The notes: generated by a model from the letters alone, not told the origin. A stretch of 64,000 nucleotides of DNA from Phenylobacterium sp. LH3H17 (GCF_024298925.1 NZ_CP101283.1:3911001-3975000); one strand, 5' to 3'. Counted from the first letter of the stretch, positions 43,595-52,186 are shown. Numbers and translations: made by a program.

Positions 43595-44392
43595 ATGGGC
43601 CTGGTGAGTGTCGAACGCAAGGCCGGGACGGCTGTGATCACCTACGCCAACCCGCCGCTCGGGACCATGACAGTCCAGGGCTCCGAGGAGATCCTTGCGG
43701 CCTTCGAGGCCTGCGTGGCCGACGATGCGGTTCGGGTGGTGGTGCTGACCGGCGGCCTGCCGGGCATCTTCATCCGCCACTACGACGTGGGCGAGCTATC
43801 GGTGATGAGCGACACCATCGGCGACGCGCGGCCCCCGGCCGCCGAGGCCACGCCGCCGCGCCCCGGGGGAACATTCGGGGCGTTCGTCGACCTGCTGGCC
43901 AGCGCGCCCAAGCCGGTGATCGCGGCGATCAACGGCCTGTGCATGGGCGGCGGGTTCGAGATCGCCCTGGCCTGCGACCTGCGGATCGCGGCCTTGGACG
44001 CCGCGGCCATCGGCCTGCCGGAGACGCGGGCCGGCATCTTCCCGGGCGGCGGCGGCACCCAGCGCCTGCCCCGGGTCATCGGTGAGGCCAAGGCCCTGGA
44101 GATGATCCTGCTGGGCAAGGTGGTGACCGGTGAGAAGGCCGCCGAGATCGGGCTGGTGCACGAGGCCGTAGCCGATCCCCTGGCACGGGCCCTGGAGATC
44201 GCCGCCGAACTGGAGACGCGCGGCAAGGACGGCCTGGCCTATGCCAAGCGCCTCACCCGCGCCGCTTTGGACCGCCCCCTGGCCGAGGGGCTGGCGGACG
44301 AGCGCCGGAGCTTCGTGGAGATCCTGAAGACGGCTTCGGCCCGCGAGGGCCTGAGGGCCGCGCGTCCGCCCGCGGCGCTCCAGGACCTTTAG
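43595..44392 (+). CDS. Enoyl-CoA hydratase/isomerase family protein
   Basis: 265 aa from ATG 43595 with a strong ribosome site (GGGAGGA). Crotonase fold: oxyanion-hole residues around IRHYDVGELS, then AAINGLCMGGGFEIALACDLRIA, LPETRAGIFPGGGGTQRLPR with a Glu at one catalytic position (LPETRAG), and the C-terminal GLAYAKRLTRAALDR. The first catalytic Glu region is less typical, so hydratase versus isomerase is open. The final 140 nt overlap the coding end of the convergent pseudouridine synthase gene. Confidence 0.87.
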   Translation: MGLVSVERKAGTAVITYANPPLGTMTVQGSEEILAAFEACVADDAVRVVVLTGGLPGIFIRHYDVGELSVMSDTIGDARPPAAEATPPRPGGTFGAFVDLLASAPKPVIAAINGLCMGGGFEIALACDLRIAALDAAAIGLPETRAGIFPGGGGTQRLPRVIGEAKALEMILLGKVVTGEKAAEIGLVHEAVADPLARALEIAAELETRGKDGLAYAKRLTRAALDRPLAEGLADERRSFVEILKTASAREGLRAARPPAALQDL

Positions 44393-46136
44393 GCCGATCG
44401 GCGTCGGCCGACTTGCCGCGATAGGGCGAGGGCTTGCGCTCGGCGTCGGGACGTGGCGACCGCGGACGCTCGAAGGACTTGCCGCCCTCCTCGCGCTTCG
44501 GCCCGGCCTTGTAGTCCGGGCGTGGACCGCGCGGCGGGCCGTCGGAACGCGGCGCGCGCGGTCGGTCGGACGATGGGCCACCTTCACGCTTCGGGCCCGC
44601 CTTGTAGTCGGGACGGGGCCCGCGCGGCGCGTCGGAACGCGGGGCGCGGGGCCGATCGGATGACGGCCCACCCTCGCGTTTCGGACCCGCCTGATAGTCG
44701 GGGCGAGGTCCGCGCGGGGCGTCGGAACGGGGCGGGCGCGGGGCGTCGGAGGCGTAGGCGCGCTTGGGGCCTTCGCCGCGCGGCGGACGGTCGGGACCAC
44801 GCGGGCCGCCTTCGCGCCTGGGTCCGTCCTTGTAGGCCGGTCGCGGCTTGTCGGAGGCGTAGGAGCGCGGTCGGTCGGCGGAGGCGCCTTCACGCTTGGG
44901 ACCGTTCTTGAAATCTCGTGTCGGCCTCGGGCCGTCGGCCGAATAGGGCCGGCGGTCGATCAGGGTGGAGCCCTTGGACTTCGGACGTCCGGCGGGCCGG
45001 GAGGCGCTGGACCGCTGCGGAGCCGGCGTCGGCGCGACAGGCGCGCCGGGGCTGAAGGTGCGGATGCCGCCGGGCTTGTCGGCCACCAGGCGCGAGGAGC
45101 GAGCGCGGGGCGCCAGCGGAACCTCGCCGTGCGGCTTGGCCGGACCCGTCGCCGGAGCGGCCTCGACACCGGGACGCGGCGCGCGGCGGCGCTGGCCGGC
45201 GTGGACCTTGACCTCGATCTTGGGCGTCGCCCAGCCGGACTTGTAGACGGTCTTCTTCTTGGGCTCGGGCGCACCGGTGCCGCCGGTGGGAGCGCGGCGC
45301 CCGCCGCTGGAGCGGCCGGCCTTGTCGACGAACAGCGGCCGGTCGCCCTCGGGCAGGTTGGCCGGGGCGATGTGCTCGGCCAGTTGCTCGCGGATCACGC
45401 GGGGCCCGACCTCCTCAATCTGGCCCATTTCCAGGGTCCCGAGCGCGAAGGGGCCGTAGGACAGCCGGATCAGGCGGCCCACCGTCAGGCCGATGGACTG
45501 CATCACCCGGCGGACTTCACGGTTCTTGCCCTCCGCCAGGGTGACGGTGATCCAGATATTGGCGCCCTGCGGGCCTTCCTTGGCCTTGTCGATCTTGGCC
45601 TCGATCGGGCCGTACTTGACGCCCTCGACCGTGACGCCCTCGGCCAGCGTGTCGAGTTCGGCCTGAGTGATCCGGCCCCGGGCGCGGACCCGATAGCGGC
45701 GGACGATGCCGTTGGCGGGGCTCTCCAGCGCGCGCGCCAGCTCCCCGTCGTTGGTCAGCAGCAGCAGACCTTCGGAATTGATGTCGAGGCGGCCGACCGA
45801 GATCAGCCGCGGCAGGCCGGCGGGCAGGTGGTCGAACACCGTGGGCCGCCCCTGCGGGTCCTTGTGGGTGGTCAGCAGGTCCACCGGTTTGTGGTAGCGG
45901 AACAGGCGGGTGGGCTCGGGTGCGTTCACCACCTTGCCGTCGACGGTGAGGACGTCGCCGGCCTCGACCTTGACGGCGGGGGTGGTCAGCACCTCGCCAT
46001 TGAGGGCGACGCGGCCGGCCTCGATGAGCTTTTCGACGTCGCGGCGGGAGGCGACACCGGCGCGGGCCAGGGCTTTTGCGACGCGCTCACCTTGACCGGG
46101 AGCCGTCTCGTCGTTGTCTTGGGGGTCGTGGATCAT
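44253..46136 (-). CDS. rluB: 23S rRNA pseudouridine synthase (RluB-like) with long basic tail
   Basis: 627 aa from ATG 46136. S4 RNA-binding domain (residues ~17-75, RVAKALARAGVASRRDVEKLI), then the RsuA/RluB catalytic domain with Asp118 in SVGRLDINSEGLLLLTNDG and REVRRVMQSIGL. The usual enzyme ends near residue 250. The remaining ~370 residues are low-complexity, rich in Pro, Arg, Lys, Gly and Ser, with three ~30-residue tandem units (PRGPRPDYKAGPKREGG). It modifies U2605-equivalent in 23S rRNA. Basic tails occur on alphaproteobacterial RluB, but this one is long and runs 140 nt into the convergent enoyl-CoA hydratase gene. Confidence 0.88.
   Translation of the reverse strand: MIHDPQDNDETAPGQGERVAKALARAGVASRRDVEKLIEAGRVALNGEVLTTPAVKVEAGDVLTVDGKVVNAPEPTRLFRYHKPVDLLTTHKDPQGRPTVFDHLPAGLPRLISVGRLDINSEGLLLLTNDGELARALESPANGIVRRYRVRARGRITQAELDTLAEGVTVEGVKYGPIEAKIDKAKEGPQGANIWITVTLAEGKNREVRRVMQSIGLTVGRLIRLSYGPFALGTLEMGQIEEVGPRVIREQLAEHIAPANLPEGDRPLFVDKAGRSSGGRRAPTGGTGAPEPKKKTVYKSGWATPKIEVKVHAGQRRRAPRPGVEAAPATGPAKPHGEVPLAPRARSSRLVADKPGGIRTFSPGAPVAPTPAPQRSSASRPAGRPKSKGSTLIDRRPYSADGPRPTRDFKNGPKREGASADRPRSYASDKPRPAYKDGPRREGGPRGPDRPPRGEGPKRAYASDAPRPPRSDAPRGPRPDYQAGPKREGGPSSDRPRAPRSDAPRGPRPDYKAGPKREGGPSSDRPRAPRSDGPPRGPRPDYKAGPKREEGGKSFERPRSPRPDAERKPSPYRGKSADADRPKGPGAPRADARPSGPRGPKPSSGSPRSSGARPPAPRPGGGPKRRG
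44475..44745 (-). repeat. Tandem ~90-bp coding repeats in the pseudouridine synthase tail
   Basis: Three imperfect units of about 90 bp encode RGPRPDYxAGPKREGGPSSD, then RPRAPRSD. The units differ by scattered, partly synonymous changes. They sit in the basic tail of the rRNA pseudouridine synthase and are a likely site of length variation between strains. Confidence 0.75.
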
Positions 46137-46598
46137 GATCAACGCACCATGCGCATCGCGCTTCAAGCCGCGCAAGACGCCGCCGCACGTGGCGAAACGC
46201 CCGTGGGCGCCGTCGTGGTCGATCCGGCGACCGGCGAAGTGGTCTCGATCGGGGCCAACGGACCCATCGGGGCGCACGATCCGACCGCCCATGCGGAGAT
46301 CGTCGCCCTGCGCGCGGCGGCCGCCAGGCTGGGCAATTACCGACTGACCGACCTGACCCTGGTGGTGACCCTGGAACCCTGCGCCATGTGCGCCGGGGCG
46401 ATCAGCCACGCCCGGATCGGACGGCTGGTGTTCGGGGCGGAGGACCCCAAGGGCGGGGCCGTGGTCCATGGCCCGAAATTCTTCGACCAGCCCACCTGCC
46501 ACTGGCGCCCGCAGGTGGTCGGCGGGGTGCTGGCGGCGGAAAGCTCGGCCCTGCTGAAGGGATTCTTCCAGGCGCGGCGGAAAAAGACGAAGGACTAG
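46128..46598 (+). CDS. tadA: tRNA adenosine(34) deaminase
   Basis: 156 aa from GTG 46128 (MDHDQRTMRIALQAAQ), which supplies the residues TadA normally has before its first helix; ATG 46149 is the alternative. Zinc-binding His55-Ala-Glu57 (TAHAEIVAL) and Cys85/Cys88 (LEPCAMCAGA), plus GETPVGAVVV. It deaminates A34 to inosine in tRNA-Arg(ACG). The start overlaps or nearly touches the divergent rluB start. A DUF6265 gene follows after 4 nt. Confidence 0.95.
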   Translation: MDHDQRTMRIALQAAQDAAARGETPVGAVVVDPATGEVVSIGANGPIGAHDPTAHAEIVALRAAAARLGNYRLTDLTLVVTLEPCAMCAGAISHARIGRLVFGAEDPKGGAVVHGPKFFDQPTCHWRPQVVGGVLAAESSALLKGFFQARRKKTKD

Positions 46599-46602
46599 GC
46601 CC

Positions 46603-47058
46603 ATGCGCGACACGCTGATCGCCGTGCTTCTGCTGGCGGCGGGGTCTGCCCAGGCCGCGCCGGCGGACGACGTCCAGGCCCTGGCCTGGATGGCGGGGTC
46701 CTGGGTCCACGAGGCGGACGGCGTAACCGTGCGTGAGACCTGGCTCGCGCCGATCGGCGGCGCCATGGCGGGGGCCGCCCAGACCAATCGGCCGGGCAAG
46801 CGCCCCAGCCTGGAGTTCACCAGCATCACCGCCGAGCCGGCCGGCGCCACCTTCACCGCCCGTGTCGGAACCCAGCCGCCGACGCCCTTCGTGCTGAAGC
46901 CCGGTAAGGCCGATGAGGCGGTGTTCGAGAACCTGGCGCACGATTTTCCGCAGCGGGTCATCTACCGCCGCTGCGGCGAGGACCTCTGCGCCCGGGTCGA
47001 GGGGACGATCAACGGCAAGCTCGAGGGCGAGGACTGGCGCTACAGGCGGGCGGAGTAA
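46603..47058 (+). CDS. Secreted DUF6265-like protein
   Basis: 151 aa. Signal peptide (MRDTLIAVLLLAAGSAQAA), then a small domain starting LAWMAGSWVHEADGVTVRETW, typical of DUF6265-like lipocalin-style beta-barrels, and ending LAHDFPQRVIYRRCGED, the DFPQR.Y motif of the family. Periplasmic. It starts 4 nt after tadA, so cotranscribed. No function assigned. Confidence 0.8.
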   Translation: MRDTLIAVLLLAAGSAQAAPADDVQALAWMAGSWVHEADGVTVRETWLAPIGGAMAGAAQTNRPGKRPSLEFTSITAEPAGATFTARVGTQPPTPFVLKPGKADEAVFENLAHDFPQRVIYRRCGEDLCARVEGTINGKLEGEDWRYRRAE

Positions 47059-47113
47059 CCGACCCGTTCCTCTCGCCGCCTGAGGCTGGGCTATCGCATT
47101 CGCGGAGAGCGTA

Positions 47114-47258
47114 GATGCTCCCCCTCTGGGGGAGCTGGCCCGAAGGGCCTGAGGGGGACTTTAACCCCTGCCGAGACCCGTCGAGCCTCCGTCAGAGTTC
47201 ATTCCAGTCCCCCTCACCCGGCCATTCGGCCGGGAGCTCCCCCAGAAGGGGAGCATCG
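47114..47258. repeat. Large imperfect inverted repeat (~48-bp arms)
   Basis: The left arm (47115-47160, ATGCTCCCCCTCTGGGGGAG...) and the right arm (47206-47254) are near reverse complements with a ~45-nt spacer. Each arm has internal hairpins (CCCCCTCTGGGGG, GGCCCGAAGGGCC). It lies between the convergent DUF6265 and sulfatase-like genes. It is a palindromic intergenic repeat of the Caulobacterales type, possibly a transcription barrier. The rest of 47059-47324 shows no gene. Confidence 0.8.
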
Positions 47259-47324
47259 ATCACCGTGCCGTTCCGACCATATGCGACGGCCCTGCCTCGG
47301 GCGGGGAGAGGAACGAGCAGGGAC

Positions 47325-49052
47325 CTAGCCTCTGAACAGGTCGAGGAACGCCGCCAGGTCGGCCGGGGAGCCCGTCTCCAGCTTCACCTTGCCCGAGGCA
47401 AGCGCCGCCTGCAGGCCGGCGGGCGAGGCGACAGCACCGACCCAGTCGGCCTTGGTCGCGGCCACCACCAGCGGGATTTCCGTCGCCACGCCCGAGGCGG
47501 TCTCGGCCACCCCGCGCCGCACCCCGATGGTCCAGTCGCCCTCGCCGGCCAGTCTCAACCCCATGGACCGCTCGACCCCCGCCGCCTTCTCGGCGTTCAA
47601 GCGCACGGGGAAGGTGGCGACGATGGCGGCGGCCGGCAGGCCCGCGGCCTGGGCGCCGCCCTGGCGCGCGCCGATCACCTGGGCCCAGCCGGGGGCCTTC
47701 TTCTCCAGCTCGGCGGCGCGCTGCAGGTAGTAGTTGCGCCCGTTGGGCGAGACGCTGTCATAGCCGAGCTGGCGCAGGGCCCTGGCCTGCAGGGCGTCGG
47801 CCTGGGGCTTGAGCGCCGGGTCGGCGCGGCCAACATGGCCGGCCAGTTCCGCCGTCCACTTCCAGCGTCCCCGGTCATAGGCGCCCTGGGCCTGGGCCAG
47901 GGCCGGGGCCGCGCCGCCGGCCAGGGCGACGATCTCCCGGGCGCGAACGTCCGGGGCGTCGAAGGAGAGCGTCGCCGGATCGCCGCCGAACCAGCCCATG
48001 TATCCCGTGACGACCGAGCGCACCGACCACTCAACCGTCCCGTAGTGCTCGAAGAGATAGGGATCGGCCGCCAGATGGGCGGGCAGCTTCACCTTCTCGA
48101 CGATCTCGTCGGGGCTGAGGCCGGCGTTCATCCAGCGCACCGCCTGGTCATGGGTGAAGCGTATGGCGTCGCGATAGTTGGTGAGCGTGCCCATGATCGC
48201 CGGCGCGCCGACGATGGGCCGGGTGTGCGACGGGACCAGGACCTCGGGCTTCAGCGCCCGCATCCGGTCGACGGACGCCGCCCACTGCACCGGGTCGCGA
48301 TAGCTGGTGCCGCGGATCGTGTAGAGGTTGGGGAAGGCCTTGTAGACATTGTCGCCCGGGAACAGGATTTTCCGGGCTGGCATCCAGACCAGGATCTGGT
48401 CCTCCGTCTCGCCGGGCGCATGCTCCAGCACGAAGCGCTCACCGCCCAGGGTCAGTTCGAGGCGGTCCTTGAAGACGGTGTTGGGCGCGATGAAGCCCCC
48501 CGCCCCGCCGCCGCCGAAGGCCGAGAGATAGGGCCCGATCCCCACATTGACGAAGCCGTCCGGCGTCCCCTTGGGCAGGAAGACTCCGTACATCCGCGCC
48601 GCCCGGGCGGCGATGGCCGGGGCGGCCACGCCGTTCCACTTGGCGGCCTCGCGCAGCAGGGTCTCGTGGGCGATGACTTTGCCGCCCTTGGCCAGCGGGA
48701 AGCCCGCCGCGCCGTTGATGTGGTCGTTGTGGTTGTGGGTGTAGATGATCGCCACCACCGGCTTGCCGGCCGCGCGCGGGGCGAACTCTGCCCAGACCTT
48801 CCTGGCCTCCTCCAGGCTGTCGGTGGTGTCGATGATCACCACGCCGGTCCTGCCCACCACCATGATCGAATTGGCGATGCCGTAGCCAACGGCGGAGAAC
48901 ACCCCGGGGGCGGGCTCATACACCTTGGGCGGGGCGAACTCGGCGGTGTGGGCGGCGAGCGACGGGGCGATGCGCGGGCCCGGCTCCTGGGCGTAGGCCG
49001 GGGCCTGGGCGGCGGCGGCCAGCCCGGCCGCAAGAACGATGGCGCGGATCAT
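47325..49052 (-). CDS. Secreted metallo-beta-lactamase-fold alkyl sulfatase-like hydrolase
   Basis: 575 aa. Signal peptide cleaved near AYAQEPG. The MBL domain carries THNHNDHINGA (His106, His108, Asp110, His111), HAPGETEDQILVWMP with its Glu/Asp/His metal ligands, and VLVPSHTRPI. An alpha-helical dimerisation domain and a C-terminal SCP2-like domain follow. This is the SdsA1/BDS1 architecture of periplasmic or secreted alkyl sulfatases that release alcohol and sulfate from surfactants such as SDS. Substrate is inferred from family. Antisense frames here are shadows. Confidence 0.88.
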   Translation of the reverse strand: MIRAIVLAAGLAAAAQAPAYAQEPGPRIAPSLAAHTAEFAPPKVYEPAPGVFSAVGYGIANSIMVVGRTGVVIIDTTDSLEEARKVWAEFAPRAAGKPVVAIIYTHNHNDHINGAAGFPLAKGGKVIAHETLLREAAKWNGVAAPAIAARAARMYGVFLPKGTPDGFVNVGIGPYLSAFGGGGAGGFIAPNTVFKDRLELTLGGERFVLEHAPGETEDQILVWMPARKILFPGDNVYKAFPNLYTIRGTSYRDPVQWAASVDRMRALKPEVLVPSHTRPIVGAPAIMGTLTNYRDAIRFTHDQAVRWMNAGLSPDEIVEKVKLPAHLAADPYLFEHYGTVEWSVRSVVTGYMGWFGGDPATLSFDAPDVRAREIVALAGGAAPALAQAQGAYDRGRWKWTAELAGHVGRADPALKPQADALQARALRQLGYDSVSPNGRNYYLQRAAELEKKAPGWAQVIGARQGGAQAAGLPAAAIVATFPVRLNAEKAAGVERSMGLRLAGEGDWTIGVRRGVAETASGVATEIPLVVAATKADWVGAVASPAGLQAALASGKVKLETGSPADLAAFLDLFRG

Positions 49053-49147
49053 GTCGTTTTCCCCCGTGGCGCGGTTGCTGGACGCTTGCCAGCGTCCATA
49101 CCGGGCCCAATGATGGCGCCATAATTAGATCATTCGGGAGCGACGTC

Positions 49148-50026
49148 ATGGGTCTGTTGGATGGGAAGGTGGCGATTGTCACGGGCGCCGGGGGCGGTCT
49201 GGGCGAGGCCTACGCCAAGCTGTTCGCCAAGGAGGGCGCCTCGGTCGTGGTGAACGACCTGGGCGGATCGCGCGACGGGTCGGGTTCGGGAACCAGCGCG
49301 GCGGCCCAGAAGGTGGTGGACGAGATCGTGGCGGCCGGCGGCAAGGCCGTGGCCAACGGCGACGACGTCTCGACCATGGACGGCGGCGAGCGGATCGCCA
49401 AGACCGCCTTGGACAACTTCGGCCAGATCGACATCCTGGTCTGCAACGCCGGCATCCTGCGCGACAAGACCTTCGCCAACACCTCCGAGCAGGACTGGGA
49501 CCTGGTGGTGAAGGTCCACCTGAAGGGCACCTATTGCTGCACCATGCCGGTGTGGAAATGGATGAAGGACAACGGCAAGCCGGGGGTCATCGTCATGACC
49601 AGTTCGACCTCGGGCCTCTACGGCAATTTCGGCCAGTCCAACTACGGGGCGGCCAAGGCCGGCATTTACGGCTTCATGCGCGTGCTCTCCATCGAGGGGC
49701 GCAAGTACGGCATCCGGGTCATGGGCCTGGCGCCGGGCGCCTTCACCCGCATGACCTCCGACCTGCCCGGCCGCCAAGGCAAGGAGCCGGACGCCATGAG
49801 CCTGCCGGAGAACATCGCGCCGGGCGTGCTCTACATGGTTTCCGACCTGGCCGCCGACCACACCGGCAAGGTGCTGGGCGTCTCGTCGCGCGGGGTGCGG
49901 GAGATCAAGATGCTGCAGACCGACGGCTTCCAGCCCGGCCGGCCCTACACCGCCCAGGAAGTCGCCGAACACGCCGGCGAGGTGTTCTTCCCCGCCGCGG
50001 CGGAACGGACGGCGGCCAGCGCCTAG
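49148..50026 (+). CDS. SDR family (3-hydroxyacyl-CoA dehydrogenase-like, MFE-2 type)
   Basis: 292 aa with ribosome site GGGAG. SDR motifs: TGAGGGLGEAYAK, NNAG-equivalent VCNAGILRDK, the catalytic Ser in TSSTSGLYGNFGQSNY, then the active-site YGAAKAG. NDLGGSRDGSGSGTSAA early in the protein is characteristic of the multifunctional enzyme type 2 (17beta-HSD4-like) dehydrogenase group, which acts on (R)-3-hydroxyacyl-CoA. Function in lipid or steroid oxidation is inferred. Convergent with a GNAT. Confidence 0.87.
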   Translation: MGLLDGKVAIVTGAGGGLGEAYAKLFAKEGASVVVNDLGGSRDGSGSGTSAAAQKVVDEIVAAGGKAVANGDDVSTMDGGERIAKTALDNFGQIDILVCNAGILRDKTFANTSEQDWDLVVKVHLKGTYCCTMPVWKWMKDNGKPGVIVMTSSTSGLYGNFGQSNYGAAKAGIYGFMRVLSIEGRKYGIRVMGLAPGAFTRMTSDLPGRQGKEPDAMSLPENIAPGVLYMVSDLAADHTGKVLGVSSRGVREIKMLQTDGFQPGRPYTAQEVAEHAGEVFFPAAAERTAASA

Positions 50027-50610
50027 GCGAAGGCCGCCAGCCGGGCGTCCAGGCGATCACGGACGTCCGGCCATTCGTCGTCGAGGATCGAGAAGATCAC
50101 GGTGTCGCGGATGCGGCCGGTCCAGGTGAGGCGATCCTTGCGGAAGATCCCCTCCTGCACCGCGCCCATCTTCAGCACCGCGGCGCGGGAGCGGGCGTTG
50201 ATGGCGTCGACGCGGTAGACCACTCGCCGCGCGCCGGTCTCGAAGGCCTCGCCCATCATCAGCCGCTTGGCCGCCGGGTTGGTCGCCCCGCCGCGGAAGT
50301 CGGGGTGGTAGTAGGTGCCGCCCACCTCGACCGCGGCGTTCACGGGGTCGGCCCCGATGAAGCAGGTCATGCCGATGCAGCGGCCGTCGACCACCACGGC
50401 GTAGTGCATCCAGGCGCCGGTGGCGCGGTCGCGGGGCATCTGGTTGTTCCAGCGCGCATCGAAGGCCTCGCCCAGCATCGAGTAGGGATAGAGGTCGTGG
50501 AACGTCGCCGGATCGGCTGAGCAGGCCGCGCGCAGGTCTTCCTTGTGGACCTCGGCCATGGGCTCGAGCCGCACGAAGCGGTTCTCCAGGACCTTGGGTT
50601 CGATCTTCAT
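50023..50610 (-). CDS. GNAT family N-acetyltransferase (RimJ/RimL-like)
   Basis: 195 aa from ATG 50610 (MKIEPKVLENRFVRLEPM). RimJ-type GNAT: EVGGTYYHPDFRGGATN, KRLMMGEAFE, then RVDAINARSRAAVLKMGAVQEG, the NxxS/GA motif of this subgroup. It probably acetylates a protein N-terminus or small amine. Start overlaps the upstream TSUP gene stop by 4 nt (ATGA), so the two are coupled. Its end overlaps the SDR gene by 4 nt. Confidence 0.87.
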   Translation of the reverse strand: MKIEPKVLENRFVRLEPMAEVHKEDLRAACSADPATFHDLYPYSMLGEAFDARWNNQMPRDRATGAWMHYAVVVDGRCIGMTCFIGADPVNAAVEVGGTYYHPDFRGGATNPAAKRLMMGEAFETGARRVVYRVDAINARSRAAVLKMGAVQEGIFRKDRLTWTGRIRDTVIFSILDDEWPDVRDRLDARLAAFA

Positions 50611-51365
50611 CCGCCGCCTCGCATGAACAGTTGAGCGGCCTGGATCAGATAGACGACGCCCACCCCGGTCACGATCCACTTTGTCCAGGACTTGAAGTCC
50701 ACATCGCTCATGCGGTCGAGGATCTTGCCGCCCACCCATGTGCCACCCATGGAGAGGGGGATGGCGACGGCGAACAGCTGCCAGGGCGGCATGTCCTGGT
50801 TGGGCGTGGTCAGCAGGGGCGCGCCATAGACGACGATCTTGGCCAGGTGGGCGAAGACCTGGGTGGCGGCCTTGGTGGCGACGATGGCGTGGCGGGTGAG
50901 CACCGTGCGCACGAAGAAGACGTCGAGCAGCGGCCCCGCCACGCCCGCGAGCAGGTTGAGGCCGGTCACCATGAGGCCTGAGGTGAAGGCGTGAGCCGGC
51001 CTGGCCGCGTCCAGCCGCAGCCAGGTCTTCGGCAGCCAAACCAGGCCCGGCACCAGGCCCAGCGCCAGGTAGAGCAGGCCCTTGGACGGCACGAAGGAGA
51101 TCAGCGCCACCAGCAGACCAGCCAGCAGGGAGGCCGCCGCATACCAGCCGACGATGTCCCAGCGCACGTGACGGGCGTGCAGCACCGCGCGCCAGCCGTT
51201 GGCGAAGAGCTGCAGGATTCCGTGGGTGACGAAGGCCGCCGAGACCGGCAGGACCAGGGCCAGCGCCCCCATCAGCACCAGGCCGCCGGCCATGCCGAAG
51301 ACGCCTGACAGGGTGGCGGTGATGAAGGCCATCACCACGATGAAAATGGCCGCGAGAATATTCAC
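50607..51365 (-). CDS. TSUP (TauE/SafE) family membrane permease
   Basis: 252 aa from GTG 51365, with GGAGGA upstream. About eight hydrophobic helices; family signature GVFGMAGGLVLMGAL in the first repeat and LDVFFVRTVLTRHAIVATKAATQVFAH in the second. It transports a sulfonate, sulfite or other small anion out of or into the cell; substrate unknown. Coupled to the following GNAT. The 250 nt upstream are described as a separate entry. Confidence 0.85.
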   Translation of the reverse strand: MNILAAIFIVVMAFITATLSGVFGMAGGLVLMGALALVLPVSAAFVTHGILQLFANGWRAVLHARHVRWDIVGWYAAASLLAGLLVALISFVPSKGLLYLALGLVPGLVWLPKTWLRLDAARPAHAFTSGLMVTGLNLLAGVAGPLLDVFFVRTVLTRHAIVATKAATQVFAHLAKIVVYGAPLLTTPNQDMPPWQLFAVAIPLSMGGTWVGGKILDRMSDVDFKSWTKWIVTGVGVVYLIQAAQLFMRGGG

Positions 51366-51616
51366 TTGGGTCGTCCTCCGGGTTGCGACCCGCGCCCTAT
51401 GGAGTGGACACAGGCCACCCCCGCTCGCGGATCTGCTGCGCTTCGCGCGCGAAAATGTGCGGGTCCGCCCGCGCACCTTCCGGAGGAAGGCGATGGCTCC
51501 AGGTCCGCCGTCCGCGGCGGGGCTGGCTGGGGATCACGACGACGGATCGACCCGGCCGCGCCTGGAGCACGACCTCATCTACACCCGAACAAGCGGAACC
51601 GTCGAGATTGTGCGGC
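51366..51616. other. 250-bp gap with an orphan frame behind a strong ribosome site
   Basis: A forward frame begins ATG 51493 directly behind GGAGGAAGG and runs into the next gene's antisense (to 51687), encoding MAPGPPSAAG, then a segment ending DLIYTRTSGTVEIVRLRC. The end resembles the last strands of a ParE/RelE-type toxin but the upstream half does not, so this could be a truncated remnant. No annotated-quality gene is claimed. Confidence 0.3.
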
Positions 51617-52141
51617 TCAGATGTCTTTGTAGAAGACCACCGTGCCGCACGGCCGGCCGTCAGGCATCAGGGCGTAGCGGGGAATGACGCCCACCCGCAC
51701 CCAGCCCAGCCTGGCGTAGAGCCGCTCGGCGGCCTCGCCCTCCACCGTGTCGAGGGTCAGCAGGCTCTTGCCCAGGTCGCGGCCCGCCTGCTCGGCGGCG
51801 CGCATCAGCGCCTCGCCCACGCCCCGGCGACGGCCGCGGCGGTGGACCAGCATCTTGGCGACGTCGCCCCGGTGCGGTTGATTGGGCGGACCCGCAGGGA
51901 TCACCTCGACGACGCCGACTAGGCCCTCGTCGTCCTCGGCCACGATCACCGCGCGGCCGTCTTCGGCCTGGGCCTGCGCGACGCCGGTCCAGAATTCCAG
52001 GGCGTCGGCCAGGGTCAGATCGGCCATGAACGAGACCGAGGCCCCGCCCTCCACGCAGTCCTTGAGGATGACCGCCAGGGCCGGGGCGGCGGCTCGGGTC
52101 TCTGCGGCGTCGAGGCGGCGGATACGGAAGGGCTGGGTCAT
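51617..52141 (-). CDS. GNAT family N-acetyltransferase
   Basis: 174 aa. GNAT core with VVEVIPAGPPNQPHRGDVAKMLVHRRGRRRGVG in segments (acetyl-CoA loop RRRGVGEALM) and ERLYARLGWVRVGVIPRYAL. The family resembles those acting on aminoglycosides or polyamines, but substrate is not determinable. It is not coupled to a neighbour. Confidence 0.85.
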   Translation of the reverse strand: MTQPFRIRRLDAAETRAAAPALAVILKDCVEGGASVSFMADLTLADALEFWTGVAQAQAEDGRAVIVAEDDEGLVGVVEVIPAGPPNQPHRGDVAKMLVHRRGRRRGVGEALMRAAEQAGRDLGKSLLTLDTVEGEAAERLYARLGWVRVGVIPRYALMPDGRPCGTVVFYKDI

Positions 52142-52186
52142 GGGCTTCGCCCCTACACCGGGATGAGCCGTCTCGCGACAGACAAA

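Noticed and set aside
44475..44745. CRISPR-like or minisatellite array
   Set aside because: The ~90-bp units are in-frame coding repeats of a protein tail with no spacers or regular repeats of CRISPR size.
47115..49124. 669-aa forward frame over the alkylsulfatase-like gene
   Set aside because: It starts inside the palindromic repeat and is the antisense of a well-supported secreted MBL hydrolase.
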